Program-made: the position numbers and the translations under genes | DNA from: Candidatus Omnitrophota bacterium | Lineage (GTDB): Bacteria > Omnitrophota > Gorgyraeia > Zapsychrales > Zapsychraceae | Direction of reading: 5' to 3' | NCBI GenBank assembly: GCA_016214285.1 | Contig: JACROV010000096.1 | Location: 1 to 34,146 of the forward strand | Length of the DNA: 34,146 nucleotides | The notes under the pieces: model-generated | The model's database searches: none | Seen by the model: the letters and a program-made list of their open reading frames with translations, nothing else | Told to the model about the DNA's origin: nothing | Shown: one piece after another, positions 7,055 through 15,060 of the stretch | Numbering within the stretch: position 1 is the stretch's first letter | Layout: the number at the start of each line of letters is the position of its first letter

Positions 7055-7604
7055 GATCTCTTCCGAAGTAGGCATTCGCATCGACAATGATATTTACGCT
7101 GTATTGGAATATCACCACGTTAAACCCGGCAAAGGAAGCGCCTTCGTCCGGGTAAAGCTCAAGAACATCAAAACAGGCCAGGTTCTCGAACGAACGTTTC
7201 GCAGCTCCGAGCGGATTGAGGACGTTCCCCTGGAGGAAAGGCGGTTGCAGAATCTTTATCAAAGCGGTGATTTTTATCATTTCCTTGATAATACCACCTA
7301 CGAAGAGGTCCTCGTCCCCAAGGCCGTCATCGGAGAGAATGACGCGCGGTTCCTCCAGGAAAATCTTGAGGTGCGCGGTATCTGCCACAATAATGATATT
7401 TTGAAGATCGTCCTGCCGACATTTATTATCGCGGAAATTACGCACAGTGATCCGGGTATCAAAGGGGATTCGACGCGCTCGGGAACAAAGCCGGCCACAA
7501 TCGACACCGGCGCCACCATTTCTGTTCCATTGTTCATTAATACCGGAGATCGCATTAAGATCGATACCAGAACCGGAACTTATGTCGAGAGGGCACAAAA
7601 ATGA
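7035..7604 (+). CDS. efp: Translation elongation factor P
   Basis: Binds the ribosome between P and E sites and relieves stalling at polyproline stretches. All three beta-barrel domains are present in 189 aa. The functional loop HVKPGKGSAFVR (residues ~28-39) keeps the tip lysine that EpmA-type pathways modify; no modification genes are present in the window. The C-terminal domain ends with PLFINTGDRIKIDTRTGTYVER, as expected. The start is GTG 7035 with GAGGT 5 nt upstream, inside the peptidase gene. The stop overlaps accB by ATGA. Confidence 0.96.
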   Translation: MAISINEISSEVGIRIDNDIYAVLEYHHVKPGKGSAFVRVKLKNIKTGQVLERTFRSSERIEDVPLEERRLQNLYQSGDFYHFLDNTTYEEVLVPKAVIGENDARFLQENLEVRGICHNNDILKIVLPTFIIAEITHSDPGIKGDSTRSGTKPATIDTGATISVPLFINTGDRIKIDTRTGTYVERAQK

Positions 7605-8056
7605 ACCTTAAAGAAATCCGGGAAATCATCAATCTCATGAATGAGCACGATCTTTCGGAGATAGAGCTCGAGCGCGAAGGCACCAAGGTCAAGATCAAGA
7701 AAACCCAGGGCGAAGCGATGGAGGTCGTGCGCCGCCAGCCGCCGGATTATTCCATTGAAACGCACGTTGTCGCCCAACCCGGTTCCTCCGGAGAGAAAGC
7801 CGCAGGGACCTCCGGCCGCAAGGAGATCAAATCCCCGATGGTCGGAACATTTTACCGCTCACCCTCACCGGAAGCGCCCGTGTTCGTGGAGATCGGGCAG
7901 ACCGTGGAGATCGGGCAGGTCGTGTGTATCGTGGAAGCCATGAAGCTGATGAACGAGATCAAATCCGAAGTGCGCGGCAAGATCGTCGAGATCCACATCG
8001 AGAGCGCCCAGGCGGTCGAATTCGGGCAAACATTATTTTCGGTAGAACCTCTATAA
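7601..8056 (+). CDS. accB: Biotin carboxyl carrier protein AccB
   Basis: Carries biotin for acetyl-CoA carboxylase in fatty acid synthesis. An N-terminal region (MNLKEIREIINLMNEHDLSEIELEREG) is followed by a short flexible linker and the biotinyl domain. IKSPMVGTFYRSPSPEAPVFV and EAMKLMNEIKSEVRGKI are visible, with the biotinylated lysine in EAMKLM. It overlaps efp by 4 nt and lies 9 nt before accC. Its size (151 aa) is normal. The carboxyltransferase subunits accA and accD are not in the window. Confidence 0.96.
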   Translation: MNLKEIREIINLMNEHDLSEIELEREGTKVKIKKTQGEAMEVVRRQPPDYSIETHVVAQPGSSGEKAAGTSGRKEIKSPMVGTFYRSPSPEAPVFVEIGQTVEIGQVVCIVEAMKLMNEIKSEVRGKIVEIHIESAQAVEFGQTLFSVEPL

Positions 8057-8065
8057 AAATTTGAT

Positions 8066-9427
8066 ATGTTTTCAAAAATATTAATAGCCAATCGCGGTGA
8101 AATTGCTCTGCGCGTCATCCGCGCCTGCCGTGAAATGAACATCCAGACGGTGGGCGTCTATTCCGAATCGGACAGCGATTCCCTTCACGTGCGCTTCGCC
8201 GATGAGGCGGTGTGCATCGGCCCGGCCGCGAGTCTGGACAGTTATCTGAACATCCCCGCCATCATTTCCGCCGCCGAGATCACTGATGTGGAAGCCATTC
8301 ACCCCGGGTACGGTTTTCTCGCCGAAAACGCCCATTTCGCGGAGATCTGCGAATCGTGCAACATTACCTTTGTCGGGCCTTCGCCACAGGCTATTCGCGC
8401 GATGGGGGACAAGGTCGTCGCCCGCGAATCGATGCGCAAGATCGGCGTCCCTTTAACGCCGGGATGCAAAGGGGTCGTCACCACCAAAGAGGAAGCGATC
8501 GCCATTGCCAAGGCTATCAAATATCCGGTCATCATCAAGGCCGCGGCCGGCGGCGGGGGCAAAGGCATGCGGGTCTGCCATAACGACGTGGCGCTGGTCA
8601 GCTCTCTGACCGTCGCGCAAAGCGAGGCCGAGGCGAATTTCGGCAATGACACCGTCTATATCGAAAAATATATCCAGAACCCGCGGCATATTGAATTTCA
8701 GATCATCGCCGATGGGCAGGGGCACACCATTCATTTGGGGGAACGCGATTGCAGCATTCAGCGCCGACACCAGAAACTGCTGGAGGAAGCCCCTTCACCG
8801 GCCCTCGATGAAGAATTGCGCCGAAAAATGGGGGAGATGGCGGTCAAGGCCGCGCAAAGCGTAGATTATAAAGGGGTGGGCACCATCGAATTCCTGCTCG
8901 ATGAAGACGGCAATTTTTATTTTATGGAAATGAATACGCGCATTCAGGTGGAGCACCCGGTTACCGAAATGGTCACCGGCATCGATATTGTCAAGGAACA
9001 GATCAAGATCGCCGCGGGCGAGCCGCTGAAGATCAAGCAGGAGGACGTCAAGATCCGCGGGGCTTCGATCGAATGCCGCATCAACGCTGAGGACCCGTAT
9101 AATAATTTTATTCCTTCCCCGGGCAAGATCGAGGAATTGAACTTGCCCGGCGGACCCGGCGTGCGCATCGATACCCACATCTATCAGGGCTACAAGATCA
9201 GTCCTCATTACGACTCGATGGTCGCCAAACTGATCACGTTCGGCAGGACCCGCCAGGAGGCGATAGACATTATGCGCCGTGCTCTCGAGGAATTCTATGT
9301 CGCGCCGATCAAGACGACCATCCCGCTGCACAAGGAGATCGTCAGCCATCCATCGTTTTTGAAAGGCGATGTCACGACGCATTTTCTGGAGAAAATATTG
9401 AAAACCGACGCGGAGGCCCACAAATGA
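8066..9427 (+). CDS. accC: Biotin carboxylase AccC
   Basis: ATP-dependent carboxylation of the biotin on AccB. The 453-aa sequence has the N-terminal [20 protein letters not shown], the ATP-grasp glycine loop [12 protein letters not shown], the catalytic [13 protein letters not shown] region, and [18 protein letters not shown] with metal and biotin-site residues. It is complete and of normal length. The stop overlaps the Asp23 gene by ATGA, so accB-accC-asp23-amaP form one tightly coupled unit. A pyruvate carboxylase subunit is an unlikely alternative given the accB neighbour. Confidence 0.97.
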   Translation: MFSKILIANRGEIALRVIRACREMNIQTVGVYSESDSDSLHVRFADEAVCIGPAASLDSYLNIPAIISAAEITDVEAIHPGYGFLAENAHFAEICESCNITFVGPSPQAIRAMGDKVVARESMRKIGVPLTPGCKGVVTTKEEAIAIAKAIKYPVIIKAAAGGGGKGMRVCHNDVALVSSLTVAQSEAEANFGNDTVYIEKYIQNPRHIEFQIIADGQGHTIHLGERDCSIQRRHQKLLEEAPSPALDEELRRKMGEMAVKAAQSVDYKGVGTIEFLLDEDGNFYFMEMNTRIQVEHPVTEMVTGIDIVKEQIKIAAGEPLKIKQEDVKIRGASIECRINAEDPYNNFIPSPGKIEELNLPGGPGVRIDTHIYQGYKISPHYDSMVAKLITFGRTRQEAIDIMRRALEEFYVAPIKTTIPLHKEIVSHPSFLKGDVTTHFLEKILKTDAEAHK

Positions 9428-9780
9428 AGCAGCCCTATGAGATCGATCTGGGAGTCGTTCATATCCATAAAAATGTGGTAGCGGACATCGTCGCTTCCAC
9501 CGTCGCGGACGTTGATGGCGTGAGCTTGATCCCGAAGAGCTTCGCGGAAAACTGCGGCGAACTTTTTGGACAAAAGGTTGTGGCGGGGGTCACGGTCAAT
9601 GTCGATGAAAATAGCGATGTTAGCGTCGATATACAAGTGGTCGTCCGTTACGGGATGAACATCCCCGACATTGGGCGGCATATCCAGGATGTGGTAAGAT
9701 CAATTGTCCAGAAAACCGTGGATATCAGCCTTAAAGAGATCAACGTTAATATTCAGGGCATAGAGAGGGGGCAAAAATGA
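9424..9780 (+). CDS. Asp23/Gls24 family envelope stress protein
   Basis: A 118-aa Asp23-family protein: [24 protein letters not shown] at the N-terminus, then [41 protein letters not shown] with the regular strand-helix pattern. In Firmicutes Asp23 is membrane-anchored by AmaP and linked to cell-wall stress. The next gene is an AmaP-like membrane protein, overlapping by ATGA, so the same pairing is inferred here. The block after accC matches the Firmicutes gene order. Confidence 0.9.
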   Translation: MKQPYEIDLGVVHIHKNVVADIVASTVADVDGVSLIPKSFAENCGELFGQKVVAGVTVNVDENSDVSVDIQVVVRYGMNIPDIGRHIQDVVRSIVQKTVDISLKEINVNIQGIERGQK

Positions 9781-10391
9781 ACCTGTTTACCCGCGCGGCC
9801 ATACTGTTCTATGTGACGATCATCCTTTTTCTGGGATGTTTTGCCATCCTGTACGTGTTCAATGTGCTTGCCTATAAAGATATCGTGGACCTGCTTTATA
9901 TTACTTATCTGGACGATAACCTGCGTGTCGCCGTAGGGTGTATCGCGGCAGGATTATTATTCATCAATTTTATCCTGTATCGCCAGCTCGACGTCAACGC
10001 TCATAAAGAGAAGATCATTGCTTTTGACAATCCTTCCGGACGGGTCAGTGTCGCCTTGGCGGCGCTGGAAGACCTGATCCGGCGCACTATTTCCCGCTTT
10101 CCCGAAGTCAAAGAGAGCAAAGTGGACATCCGGGCATCGAAGCGGGCGTTGAGCGTCAAGATCCGCCTGGTGCTGTGTTCCGAAGTCAATATCCCCGAGT
10201 TGACCTCCATCGTCCAGGAAACGGCAAAGCGAAAGATCCAGGACATTATCGGTCTGGACGAACCACTGAATATTTCCGTTTATATCAGCAAGATCCTCGG
10301 GGATGTCGTCAAAGACAAGAAATCCGGCAAGAAGGAAGATCCAGAACAACGCCCCGGAGTTCAGGTGCCGTTCCAGGGCTATAGGGCTTAA
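9777..10391 (+). CDS. amaP: AmaP-like membrane anchor for the Asp23 protein
   Basis: A 204-aa protein with two membrane segments near residues 8-30 (AAILFYVTIILFLGCFAILYV) and 48-66 (VAVGCIAAGLLFINFILYR), then an Asp23-like soluble domain (GRVSVALAALEDLIRRTI, KVDIRASKRALSVKIRLVL, VNIPELTSIVQETA). This is the AmaP architecture. The C-terminus is basic and polar. It overlaps the Asp23 gene by 4 nt. The gene name is given by family and context; function outside Firmicutes is inferred. Confidence 0.8.
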   Translation: MNLFTRAAILFYVTIILFLGCFAILYVFNVLAYKDIVDLLYITYLDDNLRVAVGCIAAGLLFINFILYRQLDVNAHKEKIIAFDNPSGRVSVALAALEDLIRRTISRFPEVKESKVDIRASKRALSVKIRLVLCSEVNIPELTSIVQETAKRKIQDIIGLDEPLNISVYISKILGDVVKDKKSGKKEDPEQRPGVQVPFQGYRA

Positions 10392-10396
10392 AGACT

Positions 10397-11422
10397 ATGC
10401 AAAAGATCGGTATTTTAACCGGTGGGGCCGATTGTCCAGGATTGAATTCCGTGATCCGGGCCGTGGTCCACAAGGCTATGCTCGAAGGGTATGTGGTCAC
10501 CGGTATCAAGAATGGCTGGATGGGGCTCGTTGAAAATGACATGCGCATTGTGGATCTGCGGTTGACCTCGGGGATCCTCGATCGCGGCGGGACGATCCTG
10601 GGCACGAGTCGCTTGATCCCCCCTTTGGATAAAGCCCAAACGGCGTTGATCCATGAGAATTTTAAGCGTAGCGGCATGGACGCCGTTATCGCCGTCGGCG
10701 GGGAAGACACGCTTAAGATCGGGTTGGAGTTGTATAAACAGCACGCGATCCCTGTCGTGGGCGTTCCCAAATCCATTGATAACGCGCTTTCCGGAACGGA
10801 TTATGCTTTCGGTTTCGACACGGCGGTCAACGTGGCCACGGAATGTATTGACCGTTTGCACACGACCGCCGAAAGCCATCACCGCATCATGGTCATCGAG
10901 GTCATGGGCCGTTACACGGGCTGGATCGCCCTTGAGGCGGGGATCGCCGGCGGTGCGCACATTATTTGTGTTCCCGAACTTCCCGTTAAGATCAGCGATA
11001 TCTGCGATTTGCTCAAAGCCCGTCATAAACGCGGCAAGACTTTTAGTATCGTGGTCGCTTCGGAAGGAGCGAAGATCCTGGGATACGAAACGCCTTTTGA
11101 AGGCGAAGACCGCCGTAGCGGCCACAGGATCGGACGTGTCGGGGAGGTACTGGCGAATCTGATCGAAGAGAGTACCGGCTACGAAACGCGCGTCAGTGTT
11201 TTAGGACACATCCAGCGCGGCGGTACGCCGACGGCATTCGACCGGATCATCGGCACACGGTTCGGATTTAAGGCCGTGGAAATGGTCATGGTGAAGAAAT
11301 TCGGGGAAATGGCAAGCCTGCGCGACAACAAAATGTGCTCGGTCAAGATCGAAGAGGCGGTGCGCCAGCATAAGACGATCGATGAAGACTTGTTCGCCCT
11401 TGCCAAAACGTTTTCCGTTTGA
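10397..11422 (+). CDS. 6-phosphofructokinase, PPi-type active-site signature
   Basis: Phosphorylates fructose 6-phosphate in glycolysis, or runs reversibly with pyrophosphate. The fold signatures are IGILTGGADCPGLNSVIRAVV, GGTILGTSR, IAVGGEDTLKIG and PKSIDNALSGTDYAFGFDTAV. The GGEDT loop has Asp where ATP enzymes have Gly (GGDGS), the known marker of PPi-dependent or non-ATP members. The normal PK(T/S)IDND motif reads PKSIDNA: the catalytic Asp is kept but the second Asp is Ala. MGRYTGWIAL and GHIQRGGTPTAFDR are normal. Length is 341 aa. It lies 5 nt after the AmaP gene. Phosphoryl donor is inferred as PPi. Confidence 0.9.
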   Translation: MQKIGILTGGADCPGLNSVIRAVVHKAMLEGYVVTGIKNGWMGLVENDMRIVDLRLTSGILDRGGTILGTSRLIPPLDKAQTALIHENFKRSGMDAVIAVGGEDTLKIGLELYKQHAIPVVGVPKSIDNALSGTDYAFGFDTAVNVATECIDRLHTTAESHHRIMVIEVMGRYTGWIALEAGIAGGAHIICVPELPVKISDICDLLKARHKRGKTFSIVVASEGAKILGYETPFEGEDRRSGHRIGRVGEVLANLIEESTGYETRVSVLGHIQRGGTPTAFDRIIGTRFGFKAVEMVMVKKFGEMASLRDNKMCSVKIEEAVRQHKTIDEDLFALAKTFSV

Positions 11423-11444
11423 GCCTAAAAGGATTGTATATTGT

Positions 11445-12008
11445 ATGAAGAAAGATATCGAACGGATTTTTCACGAATCCATCCGCGTCAAAGAAGAAAC
11501 CCTCAAAAACAATAGCGACAAGATCGTTGAAGCCGTTGAATCCATCCGGGAACTTTTTAGTCGAAACGGCAAGATCTTCTTTTTCGGTAATGGCGGCTCG
11601 GCCGCTGACAGCCAGCATATCGCGGCGGAATTCATCGGCCGGTTCAAGAAAGAGCGACGGGCTTTACCGGCGATCGCCCTGACGACCGACACATCGATCT
11701 TGACCGCGCTGGGTAACGACTACAGTTTCGATATCATTTTCGCCCGCCAGATCGAAGGGCTCGCTCAACACGGCGATCTGGCCTTCGGCATCTCCACGAG
11801 CGGCAAATCCAAGAACGTCATTGAAGGGATCAAACAGGCGAAGAAAATGGGATTAAAGACGATCTCATTGACCGGGCGTAGCGGCGGGAAACTGGCTCCA
11901 CTCACGGATATCAGCATTATTGTTCCTTCTTCGGAAACAGCCAGGATCCAGGAATCGCATCTGTGCGTCGCCCACGCGATCTGTGAACTGGTGGAAGAGA
12001 AAATTTAG
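11445..12008 (+). CDS. gmhA: Sedoheptulose 7-phosphate isomerase GmhA
   Basis: First enzyme of ADP-heptose synthesis for LPS inner core. The SIS-domain signatures are clear: FFGNGGSAADSQHIAAEFIGRF, ALTTDTSILTALGNDYSFD, GDLAFGISTSGKSKNVIEGI and SSETARIQESHLCVAHAICE. The ORF track begins at 11382 inside pfk, but ATG 11445 (MKKDIERIF) gives the usual 187-aa enzyme, with AAGGA upstream. It is followed directly by the HldE nucleotidyltransferase domain gene. GmhB and the heptose kinase are not in the window. Confidence 0.94.
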   Translation: MKKDIERIFHESIRVKEETLKNNSDKIVEAVESIRELFSRNGKIFFFGNGGSAADSQHIAAEFIGRFKKERRALPAIALTTDTSILTALGNDYSFDIIFARQIEGLAQHGDLAFGISTSGKSKNVIEGIKQAKKMGLKTISLTGRSGGKLAPLTDISIIVPSSETARIQESHLCVAHAICELVEEKI

Positions 12009-12018
12009 GCACACGGGT

Positions 12019-12528
12019 GTGGATACGCATAAGAAAATTGTTGGTTTAAAAACGTTGCAACGCATCCTTGCCCGGTTAAGACGTCAGGGCAGAACGGTCG
12101 CTTTTACCAACGGGTGCTTCGATATTTTACATTTCGGCCACGTACAATATTTAGAGAAGGCGAAAGGCCATAACCGCGTCCTTATCATCGGACTTAATAG
12201 CGACCGGTCGGTGCGCAAGATCAAAGGGCCGCAGCGGCCGATCGTAGCGCAAAACGCGCGGGCGGCCGTGTTGGCGGCGTTGGCCTGTGTCGATTACGTG
12301 ACGATATTTCCCGAAGATACCCCGCAAAAGCTTATTGCCGCGCTCAAGCCTGATGTCCTTGTCAAGGGTGCCGACTGGAAGGGCAAAGAGGTCGCCGGCA
12401 GCGACGTTGTCCGCAAATACGGCGGCAAAGTGGAATACGCCCGCTACGTCCCGCGGTATTCATCGACGAACATTATTGACGCGGTTCTTCTTCTTCGAGG
12501 AAGAAGAAAGTGCCAATGCGCCGCATGA
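12019..12528 (+). CDS. rfaE2: HldE C-terminal domain: heptose 1-phosphate adenylyltransferase
   Basis: Makes ADP-heptose from heptose 1-phosphate. The nucleotidyltransferase signatures are FTNGCFDILHFGHVQYL (with the HxGH motif), GLNSDRSVRKIKGPQRPI and DVLVKGADW. Only the adenylyltransferase domain is encoded here (169 aa); the kinase half found in fused HldE is absent, as in genomes with separate rfaE1 and rfaE2. The start is taken as GTG 12019 (VDTHKKIVGLKTL), just after the gmhA stop; the track start at 11920 lies inside gmhA. The stop overlaps the thiD2 ATG (ATGA). Confidence 0.93.
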   Translation: MDTHKKIVGLKTLQRILARLRRQGRTVAFTNGCFDILHFGHVQYLEKAKGHNRVLIIGLNSDRSVRKIKGPQRPIVAQNARAAVLAALACVDYVTIFPEDTPQKLIAALKPDVLVKGADWKGKEVAGSDVVRKYGGKVEYARYVPRYSSTNIIDAVLLLRGRRKCQCAA

Positions 12529-12932
12529 AGGACGAAAAACTCTATCGCGTGATGGACGCGAACCTCAACCGGGCCAAAGAGGGATTGCGGGTTTGCGAGG
12601 ATATTTGCCGGTTCGTGTATGACCATCGGCAGTGGACGGATGGTTTTAAAACGATCCGTCATCAATTGACCGACGCGGCAGCCGGGATCGGGGTCCTGAA
12701 GTTGGTGGCCGCGCGTCATATCGAAGGCGATGTGGGCAAGAAAACGGTCAACAGCGAACTTGCCCGCGAGAATGTTGATGATATTTTTTATGCCAACGCG
12801 CAGCGGGTCAAGGAATCGATCCGCGTGCTGGAAGAATTCGCGAAATTGAAGGACCGGCGCGTCGTTGAAGATTTTAAGAAATTACGTTACCGCATGTATG
12901 CCATTGAGAAGAAAATCACTGCGCAAGGCTGA
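12525..12932 (+). CDS. ThiD2-like domain protein (stand-alone)
   Basis: A 135-aa, mostly helical protein matching the ThiD2 domain usually fused to the N-terminus of thiamine-phosphate synthase: VMDANLNRAKEGLRVCEDICRFVYD, FKTIRHQL, and AQRVKESIRVLEEFAKL near the C-terminus. The family has been linked to HMP phosphate kinase activity, which would supply ThiE substrate. ATG 12525 overlaps the previous stop (ATGA) and is preferred over GTG 12510. It overlaps thiE by 35 nt in another frame, so it is either a true split of the fusion or a frameshifted fusion. Confidence 0.82.
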   Translation: MKDEKLYRVMDANLNRAKEGLRVCEDICRFVYDHRQWTDGFKTIRHQLTDAAAGIGVLKLVAARHIEGDVGKKTVNSELARENVDDIFYANAQRVKESIRVLEEFAKLKDRRVVEDFKKLRYRMYAIEKKITAQG

Positions 12933-13551
12933 ATTGTATTTGATCCTGGACCGTCAGGTCAATAACGACGGCCGGTTATTTGAAATAACCCGGGAATCCA
13001 TTCGCCACGGAGTGGATATTATCCAGTTGCGGGATAAACTCGGGACCGCGCGGGACACCCTGAGGTGTTTTAAAGGGATCCTGCGCGAGGTCAATGGCCG
13101 CGTGCCGGTCATTATGAACGATCGCGTTGACCTGGCGATCGCGGCGGGCGCCGATGGGGTTCATCTTGGTCAAGATGACGCTCCCATCAAGGCCGCGCGC
13201 CGGATGCTTGGAAGCAGGGCCGTGATCGGTGTGTCCTGTCAGAGTTACGAGCACGCCCGGCAGGCCCAAGCACAGGGAGCTGATTATATCGGATTCGGGT
13301 CGGTTTTTAAAACGCTCACGAAGCCCGGGCGCAACCCAATGAACCTGGATTTGTTAAAAAGAATTACCCGTGAGATCTTCATTCCCGTTTTTGCTATTGG
13401 CGGGATAACGGCAAGAAATATTCCGCTTTTACGGGCTATCGGCTGTCATCGTTTTGCTGTTTGTCGGGCCATTTGCCAGGCCCATAATATTAAGGAAGCG
13501 GTAAGTAATATCAGAAAAGAAATAAGGGTTGAAAATATTTCAGCAAATTAA
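12898..13551 (+). CDS. thiE: Thiamine-phosphate synthase ThiE
   Basis: Joins HMP diphosphate and thiazole phosphate to thiamine monophosphate. TIM-barrel motifs are visible: ELYLILDRQ, DIIQLRDKL, VIMNDRVDLAIAAGADGVHLGQDD, IGVSCQS, YIGFGSVFKTLTKPG and VFAIGGI. The ATG at 12898 (MPLRRKSLRKAE) is chosen; the track start at 12865 is earlier in the overlap and less likely. Length is 217 aa. No TPP riboswitch-like leader was noticed upstream, consistent with the gene being deep in an operon with gmhA and rfaE2. The last ~45 residues are more AT-rich and lead into the Fic gene. Confidence 0.92.
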   Translation: MPLRRKSLRKAELYLILDRQVNNDGRLFEITRESIRHGVDIIQLRDKLGTARDTLRCFKGILREVNGRVPVIMNDRVDLAIAAGADGVHLGQDDAPIKAARRMLGSRAVIGVSCQSYEHARQAQAQGADYIGFGSVFKTLTKPGRNPMNLDLLKRITREIFIPVFAIGGITARNIPLLRAIGCHRFAVCRAICQAHNIKEAVSNIRKEIRVENISAN

Positions 13552-13566
13552 GATTATGGAGATGAG

Positions 13567-14616
13567 ATGAGGTCTTTTGAATACGGTTATTTCTTAGAGC
13601 AATCTATTTCGCAGGATATGCTTATGAGCGTTCGAGTGCTGGGTGAGCACCGCGGCCGCCAAAGTTTGTACCAAGAACAGTCCCCGCAGCTTCTGGAAAC
13701 TTTGAAACGCATCGCCATGATTCAAAGTGTCGAGTCTTCCAACCGCATAGAGGGCATTATCGTGGAGCGAGACCGGATTGAAGCGATTCTCGCCAAGAAG
13801 GCAAAACCGCAGGATCGTTCTGAGAAAGAAGTGGCGGGATATCGAAATGTCCTCGCCGAGATTCATGCCAATGCGGGCCGCCTCACGCTGTCGCCTGACC
13901 TTATTCTTCGGTTTCACCGGGAAATGTATGCTTTGAGCGGCGAAAAAGGCGGCCATTGGAAAGAGAAAGACAACGCTATTCTGGAAGTCCGTCCTGACGG
14001 ACGCCAAGTTGTCCGCTTTAAACCTGTTTCGGCTTTATCAACACCTTCTTTCATGAAAAAGCTTTGTCAGTTTTACCACCAGGCGATGAATGAACGCAAA
14101 GCCGAACCGCTTCTTATTATCGCCTCCTTTATTTTTGATTTTGAATGTATTCATCCTTTCCGGGACGGCAACGGCAGGATAGGGCGGCTTCTCACACTAT
14201 TACTTCTTTATCAGGCTGGCTACGAAGTGGGAAGATTCATCAGCTTGGAGCGAATCATTGAAGACAGCAAGGAAATCTATTACGAAACGCTATTAAAAAG
14301 TTCACAGCATTGGCATGAAGACAAACATGATCTTCGCCCCTGGTGGAATTATTTTCTTGGCACTCTGATTGCAGCTTATAAAGAATTTGAAGACCGGGTC
14401 GGGGTTATTACTTCTGCCCGAGGAGCGAAGCGGGATATGATTCGCCAGACGATTGAACGATTGCCGAGTCGCTTCCGTTTCAGCGAACTTCACCGTGCTT
14501 GTGCCGGAGTGAGTTACCCAACGCTGAAGCGTACTCTTTTCGATCTCAAACGCGAAAAGAAGGTCAGATGCCTTGGCAAAGGCCGCGATGCCGAATGGGA
14601 GCGAATAGGATCATGA
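13567..14616 (+). CDS. Fic family protein with built-in inhibitory motif
   Basis: Fic proteins transfer AMP or another nucleotide moiety to target proteins. The catalytic loop HPFRDGNGRIGR (residues ~196-207) is complete, with catalytic His and phosphate-binding residues. The inhibitory S/TxxxE(G/N) motif is present upstream as SNRIEG (residues 58-63), so this is a class II, self-inhibited Fic. The C-terminal ~90 residues look like a winged helix (RFRFSELHRACAGVSYPTLKRTL), which suggests DNA binding. ATG 13567 has GGAG 5 nt upstream. The final codons and stop fall in a short repeat (AATAGGATCA), and the gene sits beside a tRNA and repeats, so horizontal acquisition is inferred. Confidence 0.93.
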   Translation: MRSFEYGYFLEQSISQDMLMSVRVLGEHRGRQSLYQEQSPQLLETLKRIAMIQSVESSNRIEGIIVERDRIEAILAKKAKPQDRSEKEVAGYRNVLAEIHANAGRLTLSPDLILRFHREMYALSGEKGGHWKEKDNAILEVRPDGRQVVRFKPVSALSTPSFMKKLCQFYHQAMNERKAEPLLIIASFIFDFECIHPFRDGNGRIGRLLTLLLLYQAGYEVGRFISLERIIEDSKEIYYETLLKSSQHWHEDKHDLRPWWNYFLGTLIAAYKEFEDRVGVITSARGAKRDMIRQTIERLPSRFRFSELHRACAGVSYPTLKRTLFDLKREKKVRCLGKGRDAEWERIGS

Positions 14617-14788
14617 GCCATTAATAGGATCACGAAACGCCCATGTGATCCTATTGGCTAAAAGGGGTTGGGCTAAAAGGGACAGCGTTCCTTTTCCTTT
14701 TAGTAAAATAGAGGGGCATAAAATAGAGGGACACAATACTTAATTCTGGGATGACCCCATAAATGAAATTCTACGGGGCTGGTTTTTT
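14604..14788. repeat. Repeat-rich spacer between fic and tRNA-Gly
   Basis: No gene seen. AATAGGATCA occurs as a direct repeat (fic end and 14623-14632) and as an inverted partner TGATCCTATT at 14646-14655. GGCTAAAAGGG is repeated in tandem and faced by CCTTTTAG. AAAATAGAGGG is repeated twice, the second followed by ACACAATACTTAATT. From memory, AGGGACA..CCTTTT and AGAGGGACACAATACTTAATT segments are common next to REP-associated (Y1/IS200-like) transposase genes in other bacteria. Here no transposase is present, so these are at most remnants. Confidence 0.5.
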
Positions 14789-14859
14789 GCGGGCGTAGTT
14801 CAATGGTAGAACCTCAGCTTCCCAAGCTGGTGACGTGAGTTCGATTCTCATCGCCCGCT
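14789..14859 (+). tRNA. tRNA-Gly (anticodon CCC)
   Basis: A full cloverleaf can be drawn by hand. The acceptor GCGGGCG pairs with CGCCCGC, the D-stem is GTTC/GAAC, and the anticodon stem TCAGC/GCTGG closes the loop TTCCCAA, giving anticodon CCC. The T-arm GTGAG/CTCAT carries TTCGATT. The discriminator is T and CCA is not encoded. It reads GGG glycine codons. A palindromic element begins at the last bases of the gene. Confidence 0.95.
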
Positions 14860-14980
14860 GAATTTGCTTTTTCAAAAAAAGTAAATAGGGTTATGCCTTT
14901 GATGAACAGTGCAACAGGATTTCGTGCCCATCGTATGCTGGAAGTGGTAGTCAAGGGCATAACCCTAAAAGTAAATTCAG
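14858..14980. repeat. MITE-like inverted repeat abutting the tRNA 3' end
   Basis: Outer arms CTGAATTTGCTTTT (14858-14871) and AAAAGTAAATTCAG (14967-14980) match with one G-T pair. Inner arms AGGGTTATGCCTTTGA (14887-14902) and TCAAGGGCATAACCCT (14951-14966) match with one change. The left side has about 15 nt extra (an A-rich stretch) compared with the right. The centre of about 48 nt is non-coding. The layout is that of a small palindromic element or MITE. No transposase and no clear target-site duplication are seen. Confidence 0.7.
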
Positions 14981-15033
14981 CCCCCACGTAATGTTTTGAT
15001 TCGTTTGTTTTCCAAAACGAAACAGTGGGGGCT
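14979..15033 (+). repeat. Hairpin upstream of the LytM lipoprotein gene
   Basis: AGCCCCCAC (14979-14987) pairs perfectly with GTGGGGGCT (15025-15033). Between them, GTTTTGATTCGTTTG and CAAAACGAAAC can extend the stem imperfectly. It begins where the MITE-like element ends, so it could be part of the same insertion or a terminator-like structure after the tRNA. There is no T-run after it, so a Rho-independent terminator is not claimed. Confidence 0.55.
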
Positions 15034-15060
15034 TGGAAAAGTAGAAACGGCAGGAGCAAG

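Noticed and set aside
12400-12524. TPP riboswitch before thiD2/thiE
   Set aside because: The region is coding sequence of rfaE2 and lacks the conserved CUGAGA-type core.
14604-15033. CRISPR array near the tRNA
   Set aside because: Repeats differ in length and orientation and lack regular spacers; they are inverted or tandem remnants.
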